Origin: Synechococcus sp. BO 8801
GTDB taxonomy: Bacteria; Cyanobacteriota; Cyanobacteriia; PCC-6307; Cyanobiaceae
Direction of reading: 5' to 3'
Length of the DNA: 34,326 nt
Assembly: GCF_002252675.1 (NCBI RefSeq)
Contig: NZ_NQKY01000028.1
Location: 1 to 34,326, forward strand
In this document: one piece after another, positions 25,188 through 32,674 of the stretch
Layout: the number at the start of each line of letters is the position of its first letter
How positions within the stretch are numbered: the stretch's first letter is position 1
The notes under the pieces: generated by a model
The model's input: only the letters and a program-made list of their open reading frames with translations
The model's database searches: none
Told to the model about the DNA's origin: nothing
Position numbers and translations under genes: made by a program

Positions 25188-26054
25188 ATGACCGCGACCA
25201 CTCCGTCCCCGCCGGCCCCGGCGCCGATCCCGGTGGTGGTGGCCGGGGCCCTGGGCCGGATGGGCGCCGAGGTGATCAAGGCCGTGGTGGCGGCCCCCGA
25301 CTGCACCCTGGTGGGGGCGATCGACACCACCCCGGGCCGCGAAGGGGAGGACGTCGGCCTGGCCCTGGGGATGGGGGAACTGGAGGTGGCGATCAGCGCC
25401 GACTTCGAGGGCAGCCTCTGCCAGGCGGGCCAGGCGGTGCGGCAGTCCGGCCCGGGCGGCGGCGCGGTGCTGGTGGATTTCACCCACCCCAGCGTCGTCT
25501 ACGAGCACTGCCGCGGCGCCTTTGCCTACGGCGTCCATCCGGTGATCGGCACCACCGGCCTGCTCCCCGACCAGCTGGCCGATCTGGCCGCCTTCGCCGA
25601 GAAGGCCTCCATGGGCGGGGCGGTGATTCCCAACTTCTGCGTGGGCATGGTGCTGCTGCAGCAGGCGGCGGCGGCGGCGGCACGCTTCTACGACTACGCC
25701 GAACTCACCGAGCTGCACCACAACCGCAAGGCCGATGCCCCCAGCGGCACCTGCCTCAAGACCGCCGAGCTCATGGAGGAGCTGGGCAAGAGCTTCAACC
25801 CCCTGCAGGTGGAGGAGCACGAGAGCCTGGCCGGCTGCCGCGGCGGCCTGCGGGAGAGCGGCCTGCGGCTCCACTCGGTGCGGCTGCCCGGGCTGGTGGC
25901 CCACCAGGAGGTGATGTTCGGATCGCCCGGCGAGACCTACACCCTGCGCCACGACACGATCGACCGCAGCGCCTACATGCCCGGCGTGCTGCTAACGGTG
26001 CGCAAGGTGCGCCGGCTGGGCGGCCTGGTCTACGGCCTCGAGAGGCTGCTGTGA
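25188..26054 (+). CDS. dapB: 4-hydroxy-tetrahydrodipicolinate reductase
   Basis: 288 residues. The N-terminal NAD(P)H loop is [11 protein letters not shown] (about 17-27). VDFTHPSVV and GTTGL follow, then the signature [14 protein letters not shown] near 177-190, where the second histidine and the lysine act in catalysis. The enzyme reduces hydroxy-tetrahydrodipicolinate in the lysine and diaminopimelate pathway, which feeds cell wall synthesis. It is divergent from chlH with a 137-bp shared gap containing -10-like CATAGGCT on the plus side. The next gene starts 16 bp after the stop, so they are probably co-transcribed. Confidence 0.96.
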   Translation: MTATTPSPPAPAPIPVVVAGALGRMGAEVIKAVVAAPDCTLVGAIDTTPGREGEDVGLALGMGELEVAISADFEGSLCQAGQAVRQSGPGGGAVLVDFTHPSVVYEHCRGAFAYGVHPVIGTTGLLPDQLADLAAFAEKASMGGAVIPNFCVGMVLLQQAAAAAARFYDYAELTELHHNRKADAPSGTCLKTAELMEELGKSFNPLQVEEHESLAGCRGGLRESGLRLHSVRLPGLVAHQEVMFGSPGETYTLRHDTIDRSAYMPGVLLTVRKVRRLGGLVYGLERLL

Positions 26055-26070
26055 GCCGAGCCATCCACCG

Positions 26071-26718
26071 ATGCTGATCCCCCTCAAACCCGGCGAACTG
26101 CTCCGTCTGATTCCGGCGGTGGCCACCGGTCCCCAGTTCACCGCCTGCAGCGGCGACCCGCGCAAGCTGCTGCAGCGGGTGCTGATCTCGGTGATCGGCG
26201 GGGTGATCGCGCTGCTGGTCAGTCAGACCCTGCTGTTCCGCAGCCAGGCGGGCCCGGTGTTCCTGGTGGTGGGCTTCGTGTTCCTTCTCTATGTGCTGTG
26301 GGGGCCGATCCTGGAGGCGGGACGCCGCAACGCCGTGCTGCGGCGCTACCCGGCGGCCGCCATCTTCGAGGGGGTGGTGGCCGACCAGTTCCGGCGGGAG
26401 GTGGTGGAGAACCGCCGGGAGCAGGCCAACAAGCAGGGGCGCCTGGAGCTGGTGGAGAACCGCCGCACCTGGCTCTGCCTGGAGCTGGAAGATGAGGACG
26501 GCTACCTGGGCCAGATCCGCTTCCCGCTGGAGAAGAAGCACGATCAGATCCGGCGGGGCATGGTGATCCGCTGCCTGGTGCTCAGTGAGCGCAAGGACTT
26601 CTCCCGCATCGGCGCCCTCTCGGATGGCTGGCTCCCCCAGCTGAAGCAGTGGGTGGGTGAGTACCCCTATCTACTGCGGCCAGCCTTCGAGGAGCTCTGC
26701 CTGCGGCGCCTGGGGTGA
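26071..26718 (+). CDS. Conserved-type membrane protein of unknown function
   Basis: 215 residues. Two adjacent hydrophobic spans lie at about 37-58 ([20 protein letters not shown]) and 62-80 ([16 protein letters not shown]). The cytosolic-looking C-terminal 130 residues are rich in Glu, Arg and Lys, with [20 protein letters not shown] and a beta-rich part ending in [17 protein letters not shown]. Similar proteins in cyanobacteria are sometimes labelled as phosphate transporter permeases, but two spans and no permease loop make that label unconvincing. It lies 16 bp after dapB and upstream of hli. Confidence 0.7.
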   Translation: MLIPLKPGELLRLIPAVATGPQFTACSGDPRKLLQRVLISVIGGVIALLVSQTLLFRSQAGPVFLVVGFVFLLYVLWGPILEAGRRNAVLRRYPAAAIFEGVVADQFRREVVENRREQANKQGRLELVENRRTWLCLELEDEDGYLGQIRFPLEKKHDQIRRGMVIRCLVLSERKDFSRIGALSDGWLPQLKQWVGEYPYLLRPAFEELCLRRLG

Positions 26719-26735
26719 GGACGCTGGACGCATTC

Positions 26736-26753
26736 GAAACAATGCGTTACAAT
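26736..26753 (+). promoter_or_regulatory. Candidate HLR1 (RpaB) site and core promoter of hli
   Basis: GAAACAATGCGTTACAAT fits the HLR1 pattern (two (G/T)TTACA(T/A)(T/A) halves separated by 2 bp): the second half is perfect (8/8) and the first is 6/8. The second half contains TACAAT, a good -10, with TGGACG 17 bp upstream (26725) as a -35. An RpaB-type regulator bound here would cover the promoter, the arrangement known for low-light repression of hli genes. Predicted leader is about 23 bases. Confidence 0.6.
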
Positions 26754-26782
26754 TCTCGCAACACTTCTCAAGGAGTTCTCCC

Positions 26783-27052
26783 ATGACCGCCGCCACCCCC
26801 ACCGCTCCCACCGCCCTCGATCGCTCCGCCATCCGCGGCGCCACCGTCACCACCGAAGACGGCGGCCGCCTCAACGCCTTCGCCACCGAGCCCCGCATGG
26901 AAGTGGTGAGCGCCGAGAGCGGCTGGGGCTTCCACGAGCGCGCCGAGAAGCTGAACGGCCGCATGGCCATGCTCGGCTTCATTGCCCTGCTGGCCACCGA
27001 GTTCGCCCTGGGCGGCGAGGCCTTCACTCGCGGCCTGCTCGGCATCGGCTGA
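26783..27052 (+). CDS. hli: High-light-inducible protein (Hli/Scp, one-helix CAB-like)
   Basis: 89 residues from the ATG at 26783, which has AAGGAG 7 bases upstream. The C-terminal third has the chlorophyll-binding signature [15 protein letters not shown] (52-66) and a single membrane helix to about residue 77. The N-terminal 50 residues are a soluble extension, longer than in minimal Hli proteins. These thylakoid proteins bind chlorophyll and carotenoid and protect photosystem assembly under strong light. An HLR1-like promoter sits just upstream. Its location close to chlH is notable, since Hli proteins are associated with chlorophyll synthesis in other cyanobacteria. Confidence 0.92.
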   Translation: MTAATPTAPTALDRSAIRGATVTTEDGGRLNAFATEPRMEVVSAESGWGFHERAEKLNGRMAMLGFIALLATEFALGGEAFTRGLLGIG

Positions 27053-27084
27053 TCGCAGCTCCCCTTCGGGGACATCCCTTCTCC

Positions 27085-27106
27085 GGTCCGCCGTTCACGG
27101 CGGACC
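27085..27106. other. Perfect 9-bp hairpin between hli and the monooxygenase gene
   Basis: GGTCCGCCG and CGGCGGACC enclose TTCA. No T-run follows, so it is not a classical terminator; it may stabilise the hli 3' end. A smaller hairpin (TCCCC, loop TTC, GGGGA) lies at 27060-27072. Confidence 0.7.
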
Positions 27107-27111
27107 CCATC

Positions 27112-27141
27112 GCCGCAGCAGACTTTCTGTTGCGGCTTTTT
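27112..27141 (+). terminator. Rho-independent terminator ending at the monooxygenase start codon
   Basis: GCCGCAGCAGA pairs with TCTGTTGCGGC across a CTT loop (11 bp, one G-U wobble) and is followed by TTTTT. The T-run ends one base before the ATG at 27143. It should end hli transcripts; whether it also controls the next gene is open. Confidence 0.85.
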
Positions 27142-27142
27142 C

Positions 27143-28414
27143 ATGGCCATGCCCGCTTCGCTCCACGCCCGGATCCGGGGCGCCGGCCCCACCGGCGCCC
27201 TGGCGGCCCTGGCCCTGGCCCAGGTCGGCTGGCGGGTCAGCCTGCACGATCCCCTGACCGCCGAGGCGCTGCAGGCCCGGGAGCGGGCCTACGCCTTCAC
27301 CCACTCCAGCCGGGAACTGCTGCAGCGTCTCGGGCTCTGGGGCGACCTCCGGCCCACCCTGGTGCCCTTCCGCCGGCTGCACCTGCGCGACGTGGCGGCG
27401 GAGCGTGATGTGCGCTTTGAGCCGGCCGACCTGGGCCAGGCCGACCTGGGTCAGGCCGACGCCGTGGGCTGGATCGGATCCCACCGGCCCCTGATGGCCC
27501 TGCTGCTGCGACGCCTCGGCCAGCACCCCGCCGTCCGCCTGGAGCTCGGCGGCGAAGCGCCGGCCGCCAGCGTCAGCCACGCGGCCGACGCGGACAGCGC
27601 GGATCTGCTGGTGGCCGCCGACGGCCCCGACTCCCCCACCCGCCGGGCCCTGGGCATCGGTCAGTGGAGCCATCCCTACCGCCAGGCCTGCCTCACCGTG
27701 CAGGTGGAGATGCGTGGCTGCGCCGACGACGAGGCCTGGGAACTGCTGCGGCCGGAAGGCCCCTTCGCGGTCCTGCCCCTGGGCGAGCGCCGCTTCCAGC
27801 TGGTCTGGAGCGCACCGGCGGCCCGCTGCCGCCAGCTGGAGGCCCTGGAGGCCCCGGCCTTCCTCGACCGACTGGCGGGGGCCCTGCCGGACCGTCTCCA
27901 GCCCGATGCCCTGCTGGCGCCTCCCCGCGCCTTTCCGGTGGCCCTGCAGCTGGCCCGGCGCCTGCATCGCGGCCGCACGGTGCTGGTGGGGGAGAGCGCC
28001 CACCGCTGCCATCCGGTGGGCGGCCAGGGATTGAATCTCTGCTGGCGCGATGTGGCGGTGCTGCAGCGGCTGGCGGAACGGGCCGCCCGGGGCACCCTGT
28101 CGCCGCGCCGCATCGGAGCCGCCTACGGGCGCCGCCGCTGGCCCGATCTGCTGCTCACCCTGCTGGCCACCGACCTGCTGGTGAGGATCTTCTCCAACCG
28201 CCACCGCTGGCTCCTGCCCCTGCGGGGCCTCGCCCTGGCCTGCCTGGCCCGCATCGACGGCAGCCGGGCCCTCGCCCTGCGGGCCATGACCCAGGGACCT
28301 TGTCGCCTGCTCCAGCCGCTTGCAGCATGGGGGGATGGTGATCAGCAGCTCTCCCCAGCCCCTGCCCTCTCCGGCCATGGTGCGCTTCCTGCGCCATCAG
28401 CTGGGCCTGAGTGA
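27143..28414 (+). CDS. UbiH/VisC-like FAD-dependent monooxygenase
   Basis: 423 residues. The FAD-binding Rossmann motif is GAGPTGALAALALAQVGW (13-30). A middle DLLVAADGPDSPTRRALG is the second flavin/NADPH motif (DG), and VGESAHRCHPVGGQGLNL near 286-303 is the GD-type flavin ribityl motif. The family hydroxylates aromatic rings of quinone precursors; in cyanobacteria a UbiH-like enzyme is a candidate for plastoquinone-related steps, so that role is inferred. Residues around 96-104 hold a small LGQAD duplication from a 15-bp repeat. The start is one base after a terminator T-run, so the leader must be very short or the true start is the next ATG at 27149. Confidence 0.85.
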   Translation: MAMPASLHARIRGAGPTGALAALALAQVGWRVSLHDPLTAEALQARERAYAFTHSSRELLQRLGLWGDLRPTLVPFRRLHLRDVAAERDVRFEPADLGQADLGQADAVGWIGSHRPLMALLLRRLGQHPAVRLELGGEAPAASVSHAADADSADLLVAADGPDSPTRRALGIGQWSHPYRQACLTVQVEMRGCADDEAWELLRPEGPFAVLPLGERRFQLVWSAPAARCRQLEALEAPAFLDRLAGALPDRLQPDALLAPPRAFPVALQLARRLHRGRTVLVGESAHRCHPVGGQGLNLCWRDVAVLQRLAERAARGTLSPRRIGAAYGRRRWPDLLLTLLATDLLVRIFSNRHRWLLPLRGLALACLARIDGSRALALRAMTQGPCRLLQPLAAWGDGDQQLSPAPALSGHGALPAPSAGPE

Positions 28415-28547
28415 GAACGCCCTCCAGCTGGGCATCCGCCAGTCCCAGCTGGAGCAGGCGCCGCTCCCGGCCGTGCTCTGGCGGTTCGGCCTGATCAGCC
28501 TCGAGCAGTTCGACAGCGTCCTGGCCTGGCAGGACCAGCAGAGCTGA
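28335..28547 (+). CDS. DUF2949-family small cyanobacterial protein
   Basis: 70 residues from the ATG at 28335. The pattern PLPSPAMVRFLRHQLGL, then LPAVLWRFGLISLEQFDSVL, matches the DUF2949 family as I recall it (L-P-x-x-L-W-x-x-G-L-x-x-L-E-Q-x-D). Function is unknown; it is predicted to be soluble and helical. The start overlaps the monooxygenase 3' end by 80 bases; an ATG at 28377 would reduce this to 38. It converges on apt with 3 bp between the stops. Confidence 0.7.
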   Translation: MVISSSPQPLPSPAMVRFLRHQLGLSENALQLGIRQSQLEQAPLPAVLWRFGLISLEQFDSVLAWQDQQS

Positions 28548-28550
28548 GGC

Positions 28551-29090
28551 TCAGCTGTAGATGATCAGGGACTCGATCGGATGCTCCTGGGGCAGCCGGC
28601 TGCGGCCCTCGAGGGCCGCCAGCTCCGCCAGGAAGCCGAAGCCGCAGAGTTGCCCCCCCGCGGCCTGGACCAGCTCGCTGCAGGCTGCGGCGGTGCCACC
28701 GGTGGCCAGCAGGTCGTCGACGATCAGCACCCGCTGGCCGCCGGCGAGGGCATCGCTGTGGATCTCCAGCCGGTCGGTGCCGTACTCGAGGCTGTAGTCC
28801 ACGCCGATCACCTCGCCGGGGAGCTTGCCCGGCTTGCGCACCGGCACGAAGCCCACGCCCGCGATCGTGGCCAGGGCCGTGCCGACGATGAAGCCGCGGG
28901 ATTCGATGCCCACGATCAGGTCCGGCTGCACCTGATCACAGAGCAGTCCCAGCAGGCGGATGGCCTCGCCCCAGCCCTCGGGATCCCGCATCAGGGGGGT
29001 GAGGTCACGGAAGAGGATGCCCGGCTTCGGAAAGTCGGGAATGTCCCGGACCCAGGTGCGCAGATCGATCGAGGAAGGGCTGCTGGCCAT
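28551..29090 (-). CDS. apt: Adenine phosphoribosyltransferase
   Basis: 179 residues from the ATG at 29090; the longer open frame upstream would overlap the DUF3038 gene. The N-terminal [19 protein letters not shown] segment is the Apt family mark, [12 protein letters not shown] follows, and [15 protein letters not shown] is the PRPP-binding motif. The enzyme salvages adenine to AMP using phosphoribosyl pyrophosphate in the cytosol. It is divergent from DUF3038 with a 79-bp gap. Confidence 0.95.
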   Translation of the reverse strand: MASSPSSIDLRTWVRDIPDFPKPGILFRDLTPLMRDPEGWGEAIRLLGLLCDQVQPDLIVGIESRGFIVGTALATIAGVGFVPVRKPGKLPGEVIGVDYSLEYGTDRLEIHSDALAGGQRVLIVDDLLATGGTAAACSELVQAAGGQLCGFGFLAELAALEGRSRLPQEHPIESLIIYS

Positions 29091-29169
29091 CGTGCTGCAG
29101 GTCGTGCTGGTGAAGGGACCGGTACCGGCGACGTGACGGATGGACGGCGCCGCTGGCATCATCGCAGTC

Positions 29170-29724
29170 ATGGCCAAGGACACTTCGGAAGCGGCGACCC
29201 AGGACCGCTCCTCCCGCCCCCTGCCCCGCAGGGGACTGGAGCGACTCGATCTGATGCTGCTCTGCATGGAGGCGCTCGACCTCAATGGCGGCGAGGCGAT
29301 GGTGTGGATGAGCGAGCAGCTGGGCTACGCCGCCCTCTTCCCAAACCGGGTGGAGCTGTGGAAGCGGCGCTGCCACAACCCCCTGCGGCGCTCCTGCCGG
29401 CGCGGTGAGGTGCCCGTCGCCGAGACCGATGCCCTGATCCGCATCCTCTGCGTCATGGCCGACCGGCTCTACCCGATGCTGCGCTCCCTGCTCTCCAGCA
29501 GCGAGCCGGAGTCGGTGGCCAAGGAGCGCTGGGCCCTGTTCCAGGGGCGGTTGGGGGAACTGATCCAGGAGCGCATGAACCCCCGCCGCAGCGGCGTCCA
29601 GAAACTGCTTGATCCCAACGACGGAGCCGCCCAGCGGCTGCAGCTGGTGCAGGGTCTCAGCCTCTGCGCCGGCCAGGGGGGCTTCGAGCGCATCAAGGCC
29701 AGCCTCATGGACGCGGTGGCGTGA
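29170..29724 (+). CDS. DUF3038-family cyanobacterial protein
   Basis: 184 residues from the ATG at 29170 (MAKDTSEAA); an ATG at 29140 is possible. The body ([62 protein letters not shown]) is all-helical and matches DUF3038, a conserved cyanobacterial family of unknown function. Its pairing with a DUF4335 gene directly downstream is a recurring arrangement in cyanobacteria, which strengthens both calls. No motif suggests an enzyme. Confidence 0.8.
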   Translation: MAKDTSEAATQDRSSRPLPRRGLERLDLMLLCMEALDLNGGEAMVWMSEQLGYAALFPNRVELWKRRCHNPLRRSCRRGEVPVAETDALIRILCVMADRLYPMLRSLLSSSEPESVAKERWALFQGRLGELIQERMNPRRSGVQKLLDPNDGAAQRLQLVQGLSLCAGQGGFERIKASLMDAVA

Positions 29725-29764
29725 CAACGGCCGCCGCACCCCCCCCATGGTTCAGAGTTCCGTG

Positions 29765-30379
29765 ATGAAGCAGAGCCTCGTCTTCGATCAGCTCAGCTGC
29801 CGGCTTCAGGTGGAGGGTCTCCCCGACGTCTCCATCGGCCAGAGCGGTGCGGCCTTGGGCATCATCACCGGCTGGAGCCTGCAGTGGGTCGGCCGGCCGC
29901 TGCTGGAGGGGCGCCGTGAGCACCTCCAGGCCCTGATGCAGGTGGTGCTGCCCTACGCCCGCCACCTGATCAGCGGCGTGCGCCGCGAGTTCAGCGTGGC
30001 CGGCGAACCGGTCGACATCGGCCCACACCCCGACGGCGGCCACCGGCTCCTGCTGCGCAGCAGCCAGCCCGACACCCCTCCGCTGGAGATGCATCTCGAC
30101 GATGCGGAACTGGCGGATCTGGTGCGGGTGCTGGATCTGCTGCGCCTTGATCCCCGCGTCCAGCTGCCCCTGGCGATCCCCGATCCGGAGCCCCTCGGGC
30201 CCAGGGAGCTGATGGAGCGGATCCCCCTGCACCGGCGCCTCTCGGCCCCGGTGGGTGGCGCGGCGGCCCTGGCGGTCTCGGCGGCCCTGGTGCTGCTGCT
30301 GCCCCCGCCCGCCGTGCCCCCCGCACCGACACCGGCGGCGCCGGCGGCCGTGGAGGCCCCGTCCACCCCGCGGCCCTGA
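29765..30379 (+). CDS. DUF4335-family cyanobacterial protein
   Basis: 204 residues from the ATG at 29765; an in-frame ATG at 29747 would add six residues. The N-terminal VFDQLSCRLQVEG and the HLQALMQVVLPYARHLISGV region fit DUF4335. A hydrophobic span near 165-182 (GGAAALAVSAALVLLLPPPA) followed by a Pro/Ala tail suggests a C-terminal membrane anchor. The function is unknown. It follows DUF3038 by 40 bp and probably forms a complex or pathway with it. Confidence 0.78.
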   Translation: MKQSLVFDQLSCRLQVEGLPDVSIGQSGAALGIITGWSLQWVGRPLLEGRREHLQALMQVVLPYARHLISGVRREFSVAGEPVDIGPHPDGGHRLLLRSSQPDTPPLEMHLDDAELADLVRVLDLLRLDPRVQLPLAIPDPEPLGPRELMERIPLHRRLSAPVGGAAALAVSAALVLLLPPPAVPPAPTPAAPAAVEAPSTPRP

Positions 30380-30473
30380 GCCTCCGCCGGGCGGCGAGCG
30401 GTTGACGTCGGCCCGGCACTGGTCACACTGGGTCAATCATCCAGCGCCTCCACTGCCATGCAACGGGCTCACC

Positions 30474-30529
30474 GATGGGCATGATGCGATGGGTATGAAG
30501 CCATGGTCATGAAGCAATGGGCATGACCT
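30474..30529. repeat. Four-copy imperfect 14-bp tandem repeat across a start codon
   Basis: Units are GATGGGCATGATGC, GATGGGTATGAAGC, CATGGTCATGAAGC and AATGGGCATGACCT, with no gaps. Each unit carries two or more ATG triplets; because 14 is not a multiple of 3, copies fall in different frames. The last unit supplies the ATGs (30517 and 30523) of the downstream 81-codon gene. The rest of the 30380-30516 gap shows no clear promoter. Confidence 0.85.
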
Positions 30530-30762
30530 GGTCGGAACTGCGCCGCCGGGTGGCCCGGCTCGGTGCCGCCCTGGATGTGGTGGTCCGCAGCGATCCGGAG
30601 GTCTGCGGCCTGAGCGGTTCCCATTTCCACCTCACGCTCCACCACGGCGGCCAGGGCGACTGCACGGTCAATGACCTGTCCCTGATCGATTGTCCCAACG
30701 AGCTGGTGCTGATGGAATTCGAGCGGTGGATGCGGGGTGCCGGCTATCCGCTGGAGCCCTGA
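30517..30762 (+). CDS. Small soluble protein of unknown function
   Basis: 81 residues from the ATG at 30517, or 79 from 30523. The sequence starts with a helix (WSELRRRVARLGAALDVVV), then a histidine-rich strand (GSHFHLTLHHGGQGDCTVND) and a C-terminal helix (NELVLMEFERWMRGAGY). No membrane span or known domain is visible. The following membrane protein gene starts 10 bp after the stop, so they are probably co-transcribed. Its start lies within the last copy of a 14-bp tandem repeat. Confidence 0.6.
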   Translation: MGMTWSELRRRVARLGAALDVVVRSDPEVCGLSGSHFHLTLHHGGQGDCTVNDLSLIDCPNELVLMEFERWMRGAGYPLEP

Positions 30763-30772
30763 CATCCCGGCC

Positions 30773-31150
30773 ATGCCCCACACCCCCTACCCGCTCCATC
30801 TGCCGACGCCGAGGGGACCGACACCGGGGAAGGGTCTGGAGCTGCGCCGTCGCCGGCGCCGTCCCTCCTCTCGCTGGCGCCAGGTGCTGGCGGGCCTGCT
30901 GCTGATCCTGGCGGGAAGCCTGATCCTGGCCGGGCTGATGCAGCTGCCGGAACGGCTGGATGCCCTGCTGCTGGTGAGCAATGCCATCGCCAACCTGATC
31001 AGCGGGCTGAGCCGGCTGAGCATGGGCATCCTGCAGCTGGGCAGCGTCATCGTGGTGGCCCTGCTGGCCCTGATGGCCCTGCTGCTGCTCGTCGGCGGCG
31101 GCGTCCGTCTGGTGCGGGGGCTTACCGCCCGGCCGCGCCGTCCCTCCTGA
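30773..31150 (+). CDS. Small membrane protein, two predicted spans
   Basis: 125 residues from the ATG at 30773; an in-frame ATG at 30737 would overlap the previous gene. After a proline-rich, then arginine-rich start (RRRRRR at about 27-32), two hydrophobic spans follow at about 38-57 (VLAGLLLILAGSLILAGLM) and 88-110 (LGSVIVVALLALMALLLLVGG). The tail is basic. I do not recognise the family; no catalytic or transport motif is seen. Confidence 0.6.
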   Translation: MPHTPYPLHLPTPRGPTPGKGLELRRRRRRPSSRWRQVLAGLLLILAGSLILAGLMQLPERLDALLLVSNAIANLISGLSRLSMGILQLGSVIVVALLALMALLLLVGGGVRLVRGLTARPRRPS

Positions 31151-31189
31151 GGCGGAGGCACCGCGGCCTGCAGGTCCCGCGCCGGGGAC

Positions 31190-31300
31190 TCAGTGGTGCA
31201 GCTGCTGGAACCAGAACCCGGCCAGCTGCCAGGACGACAACAGGAAGATCGCCAGGATCAGCCAGTTGACCCAGGCGGGCCGTTCGCGGTTCTCGAACAT
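31190..31300 (-). CDS. 36-residue single-span membrane protein
   Basis: The peptide begins MFENRERPAWVNW, then has the span LILAIFLLSSWQLAGFWF and ends QQLHH. The tryptophan-rich edges and single span look like a genuine small thylakoid or plasma membrane subunit rather than random sequence. It does not match the photosystem or cytochrome b6f small subunits I know. It converges on the two-span protein gene (39 bp between stops) and is divergent from the 31408 gene. Confidence 0.5.
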   Translation of the reverse strand: MFENRERPAWVNWLILAIFLLSSWQLAGFWFQQLHH

Positions 31301-31407
31301 GGCGGCAGGGGAGTCGCGTCCTTCGCCCTGATCCTGCCAGTGCGCCCGGCTGATCCGATGCCGCGTGACGGTCGGTGGCACCGAACGGATGTCAGCGTTC
31401 CGCCCCC

Positions 31408-31911
31408 ATGCCGAGCGACCCCTACTCCGGCCCCGCCCCAGGCGCCCTGCTCTCCTGCCTGGGCTTTCCCGGCTGGGGGGGACTGCACCTGGTCGTCCCG
31501 AGCCGGGGACAGCCGCCCGCCCTGGCCAGGCGTCTGGAACTCTGCCGGCGGGACGACGGGGCCGCAGGGGGCCAGCTGCTGCCCGCCCTGCTGCGCCGCC
31601 ACCGCGATCTGGAGCCCCTCGATCCGGCCCGCTGGCCCTGGGCCGGCGACACCGCCTTGGCCTGGCCCCGGACCTGGGGGCATCGCTACCTGCTGATCTG
31701 CCGCTGGGGATCGGCCACGCCGCTGCGCATCGCCGCCTGGCAGCGGCAGGGGGAGGGTCAGGGCCAGCAGGGGGGCTGGGCGAGGCTTTGTGCACCCATC
31801 CCCCTGTCCTGCTTCAGCGAGCGCTTTCTCACCCCACGCAGTGGTCAGGAGATGACCAGGGCCACACCCAGTCCGACCACCATCAGGGCGATGGCCCCCA
31901 CGGCCCAGTAG
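31408..31911 (+). CDS. Hypothetical protein
   Basis: 167 residues from the ATG at 31408. The composition is protein-like rather than a shadow: several tryptophans and leucines (LSCLGFPGWGGLHLVV, LEPLDPARWPWAGDTALAW, RYLLICRWGSATPLRIAAW). The last 25 residues are low-complexity and overlap the convergent 53-residue gene by 67 bp. No domain is recognised. The opposite strand also has a long open frame, as is common at this GC content, so the call is moderate. Confidence 0.5.
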   Translation: MPSDPYSGPAPGALLSCLGFPGWGGLHLVVPSRGQPPALARRLELCRRDDGAAGGQLLPALLRRHRDLEPLDPARWPWAGDTALAWPRTWGHRYLLICRWGSATPLRIAAWQRQGEGQGQQGGWARLCAPIPLSCFSERFLTPRSGQEMTRATPSPTTIRAMAPTAQ

Positions 31912-32006
31912 GCATGGCTCTGGGCATCGGCCCTGGTCTCGCCGATCACCATCGTGCCTTCGTCGGCGTAGAGGTTGTCGTGGTTCTCGAGGTCGTGGGT
32001 GTGCAT
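31845..32006 (-). CDS. 53-residue single-span membrane protein
   Basis: From the ATG at 32006 the first 30 residues are acidic and histidine-containing (MHTHDLENHDNLYADEGTMV), followed by a clear C-terminal span (AYWAVGAIALMVVGLGVALVIS). This tail-anchored layout is typical of small cyanobacterial membrane proteins; I cannot name it. An upstream 12-bp palindrome at 32055 lies where an operator could be. Confidence 0.6.
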   Translation of the reverse strand: MHTHDLENHDNLYADEGTMVIGETRADAQSHAYWAVGAIALMVVGLGVALVIS

Positions 32007-32054
32007 GGGGCCTCCAGCAAGCTCGTCGGACCTCTCCAACGTAGGAACGCCGGA

Positions 32055-32066
32055 CGGACCGGTCCG
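32055..32066. other. 12-bp perfect palindrome upstream of the 53-residue protein gene
   Basis: CGGACCGGTCCG lies 49 bp before the start at 32006 and about 100 bp before the TspO-like start at 32168. It could be a dimer binding site, but high GC makes chance palindromes common. Confidence 0.3.
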
Positions 32067-32167
32067 CCACCGCGACGAACCGACACCCCCCGCCACGGTC
32101 TGCCCCGGTGGCCCGCCATGGCAGGTTGGCCGGCGGCGCCCAATAATGCGCCTGTCTGCAGAGTCCC

Positions 32168-32674
32168 GTGCCGCCCTGGCTGCTGATCCTGATCACCGTT
32201 CTGGTGATCACCCTGGTCGTCAATCCCACGGAGCGGGATTTCGTCTGGTATCGCAGCCTCCGGCGACCGGACTGGATCGCCGCCCAACCGTGGGTGGCTC
32301 TCGTCTGGCCGCTGATCAGCGTCTGCTTCTACGGCTCGGCGCTCGCCTTCTGGCAGACGGCCGGCTCCTGGGGCTGGGTGGCCGTCTACGCCGTGCTGCT
32401 GGTGCTGCTGCGCAGCCCCCACTGGCTGATCTGCCGTCTGCACCGCCTCACCGCCGGCCTTCCCCTCTGGCTGCTGAGCTGGACCCTGACGCTGGTTCTG
32501 GCCCTGATCGTGGGGCCCGCCTCGCCCCTGGCCTCGGGGTTGCTGCTGCCCGCCCTGGTGTGGACGCCGGTGGAGGCCGCCATTGCCCTGCGGATGGTTG
32601 GATTGAACCGCAAGGAGCACCGGAGCGGCCGTGGACCCGATGATCGCCGCCCTGCTCGATCCCGGCGCCTATGA
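32168..32674 (+). CDS. TspO/MBR-like membrane protein
   Basis: 168 residues from a GTG at 32168. Four to five hydrophobic spans are visible, at about 3-18, 42-62, 68-84, 96-115 and 119-137. The phrases NPTERDFVWYRSLRRPDW and WPLISVCFYGSALAFWQ resemble the tryptophan-rich loop and second helix of the TspO/MBR family, which binds porphyrins or other lipophilic ligands. A -10-like TAATGC precedes it. The last 14 residues are basic and overlap the next gene by 44 bases, which suggests coupling or an earlier natural end. Confidence 0.55.
   Translation: MPPWLLILITVLVITLVVNPTERDFVWYRSLRRPDWIAAQPWVALVWPLISVCFYGSALAFWQTAGSWGWVAVYAVLLVLLRSPHWLICRLHRLTAGLPLWLLSWTLTLVLALIVGPASPLASGLLLPALVWTPVEAAIALRMVGLNRKEHRSGRGPDDRRPARSRRL

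Noticed and set aside
20989-25191. A 1400-codon open frame on the plus strand across the chlH region
   Set aside because: It is antisense to chlH in a GC-rich region where stop codons are rare; its sequence is rich in His, Gly, Val and Gln as expected of a shadow frame, and it also crosses the pstS terminator and the dapB start.
27421-27460. 15-bp direct duplication in the monooxygenase gene (LGQAD twice)
   Set aside because: A small in-frame duplication without regulatory context; not informative beyond local slippage.
31258-32229. 323-codon minus-strand open frame
   Set aside because: Low-complexity product without recognisable motifs; it covers two separate small genes and the hypothetical plus-strand gene, and looks like a GC-driven shadow.
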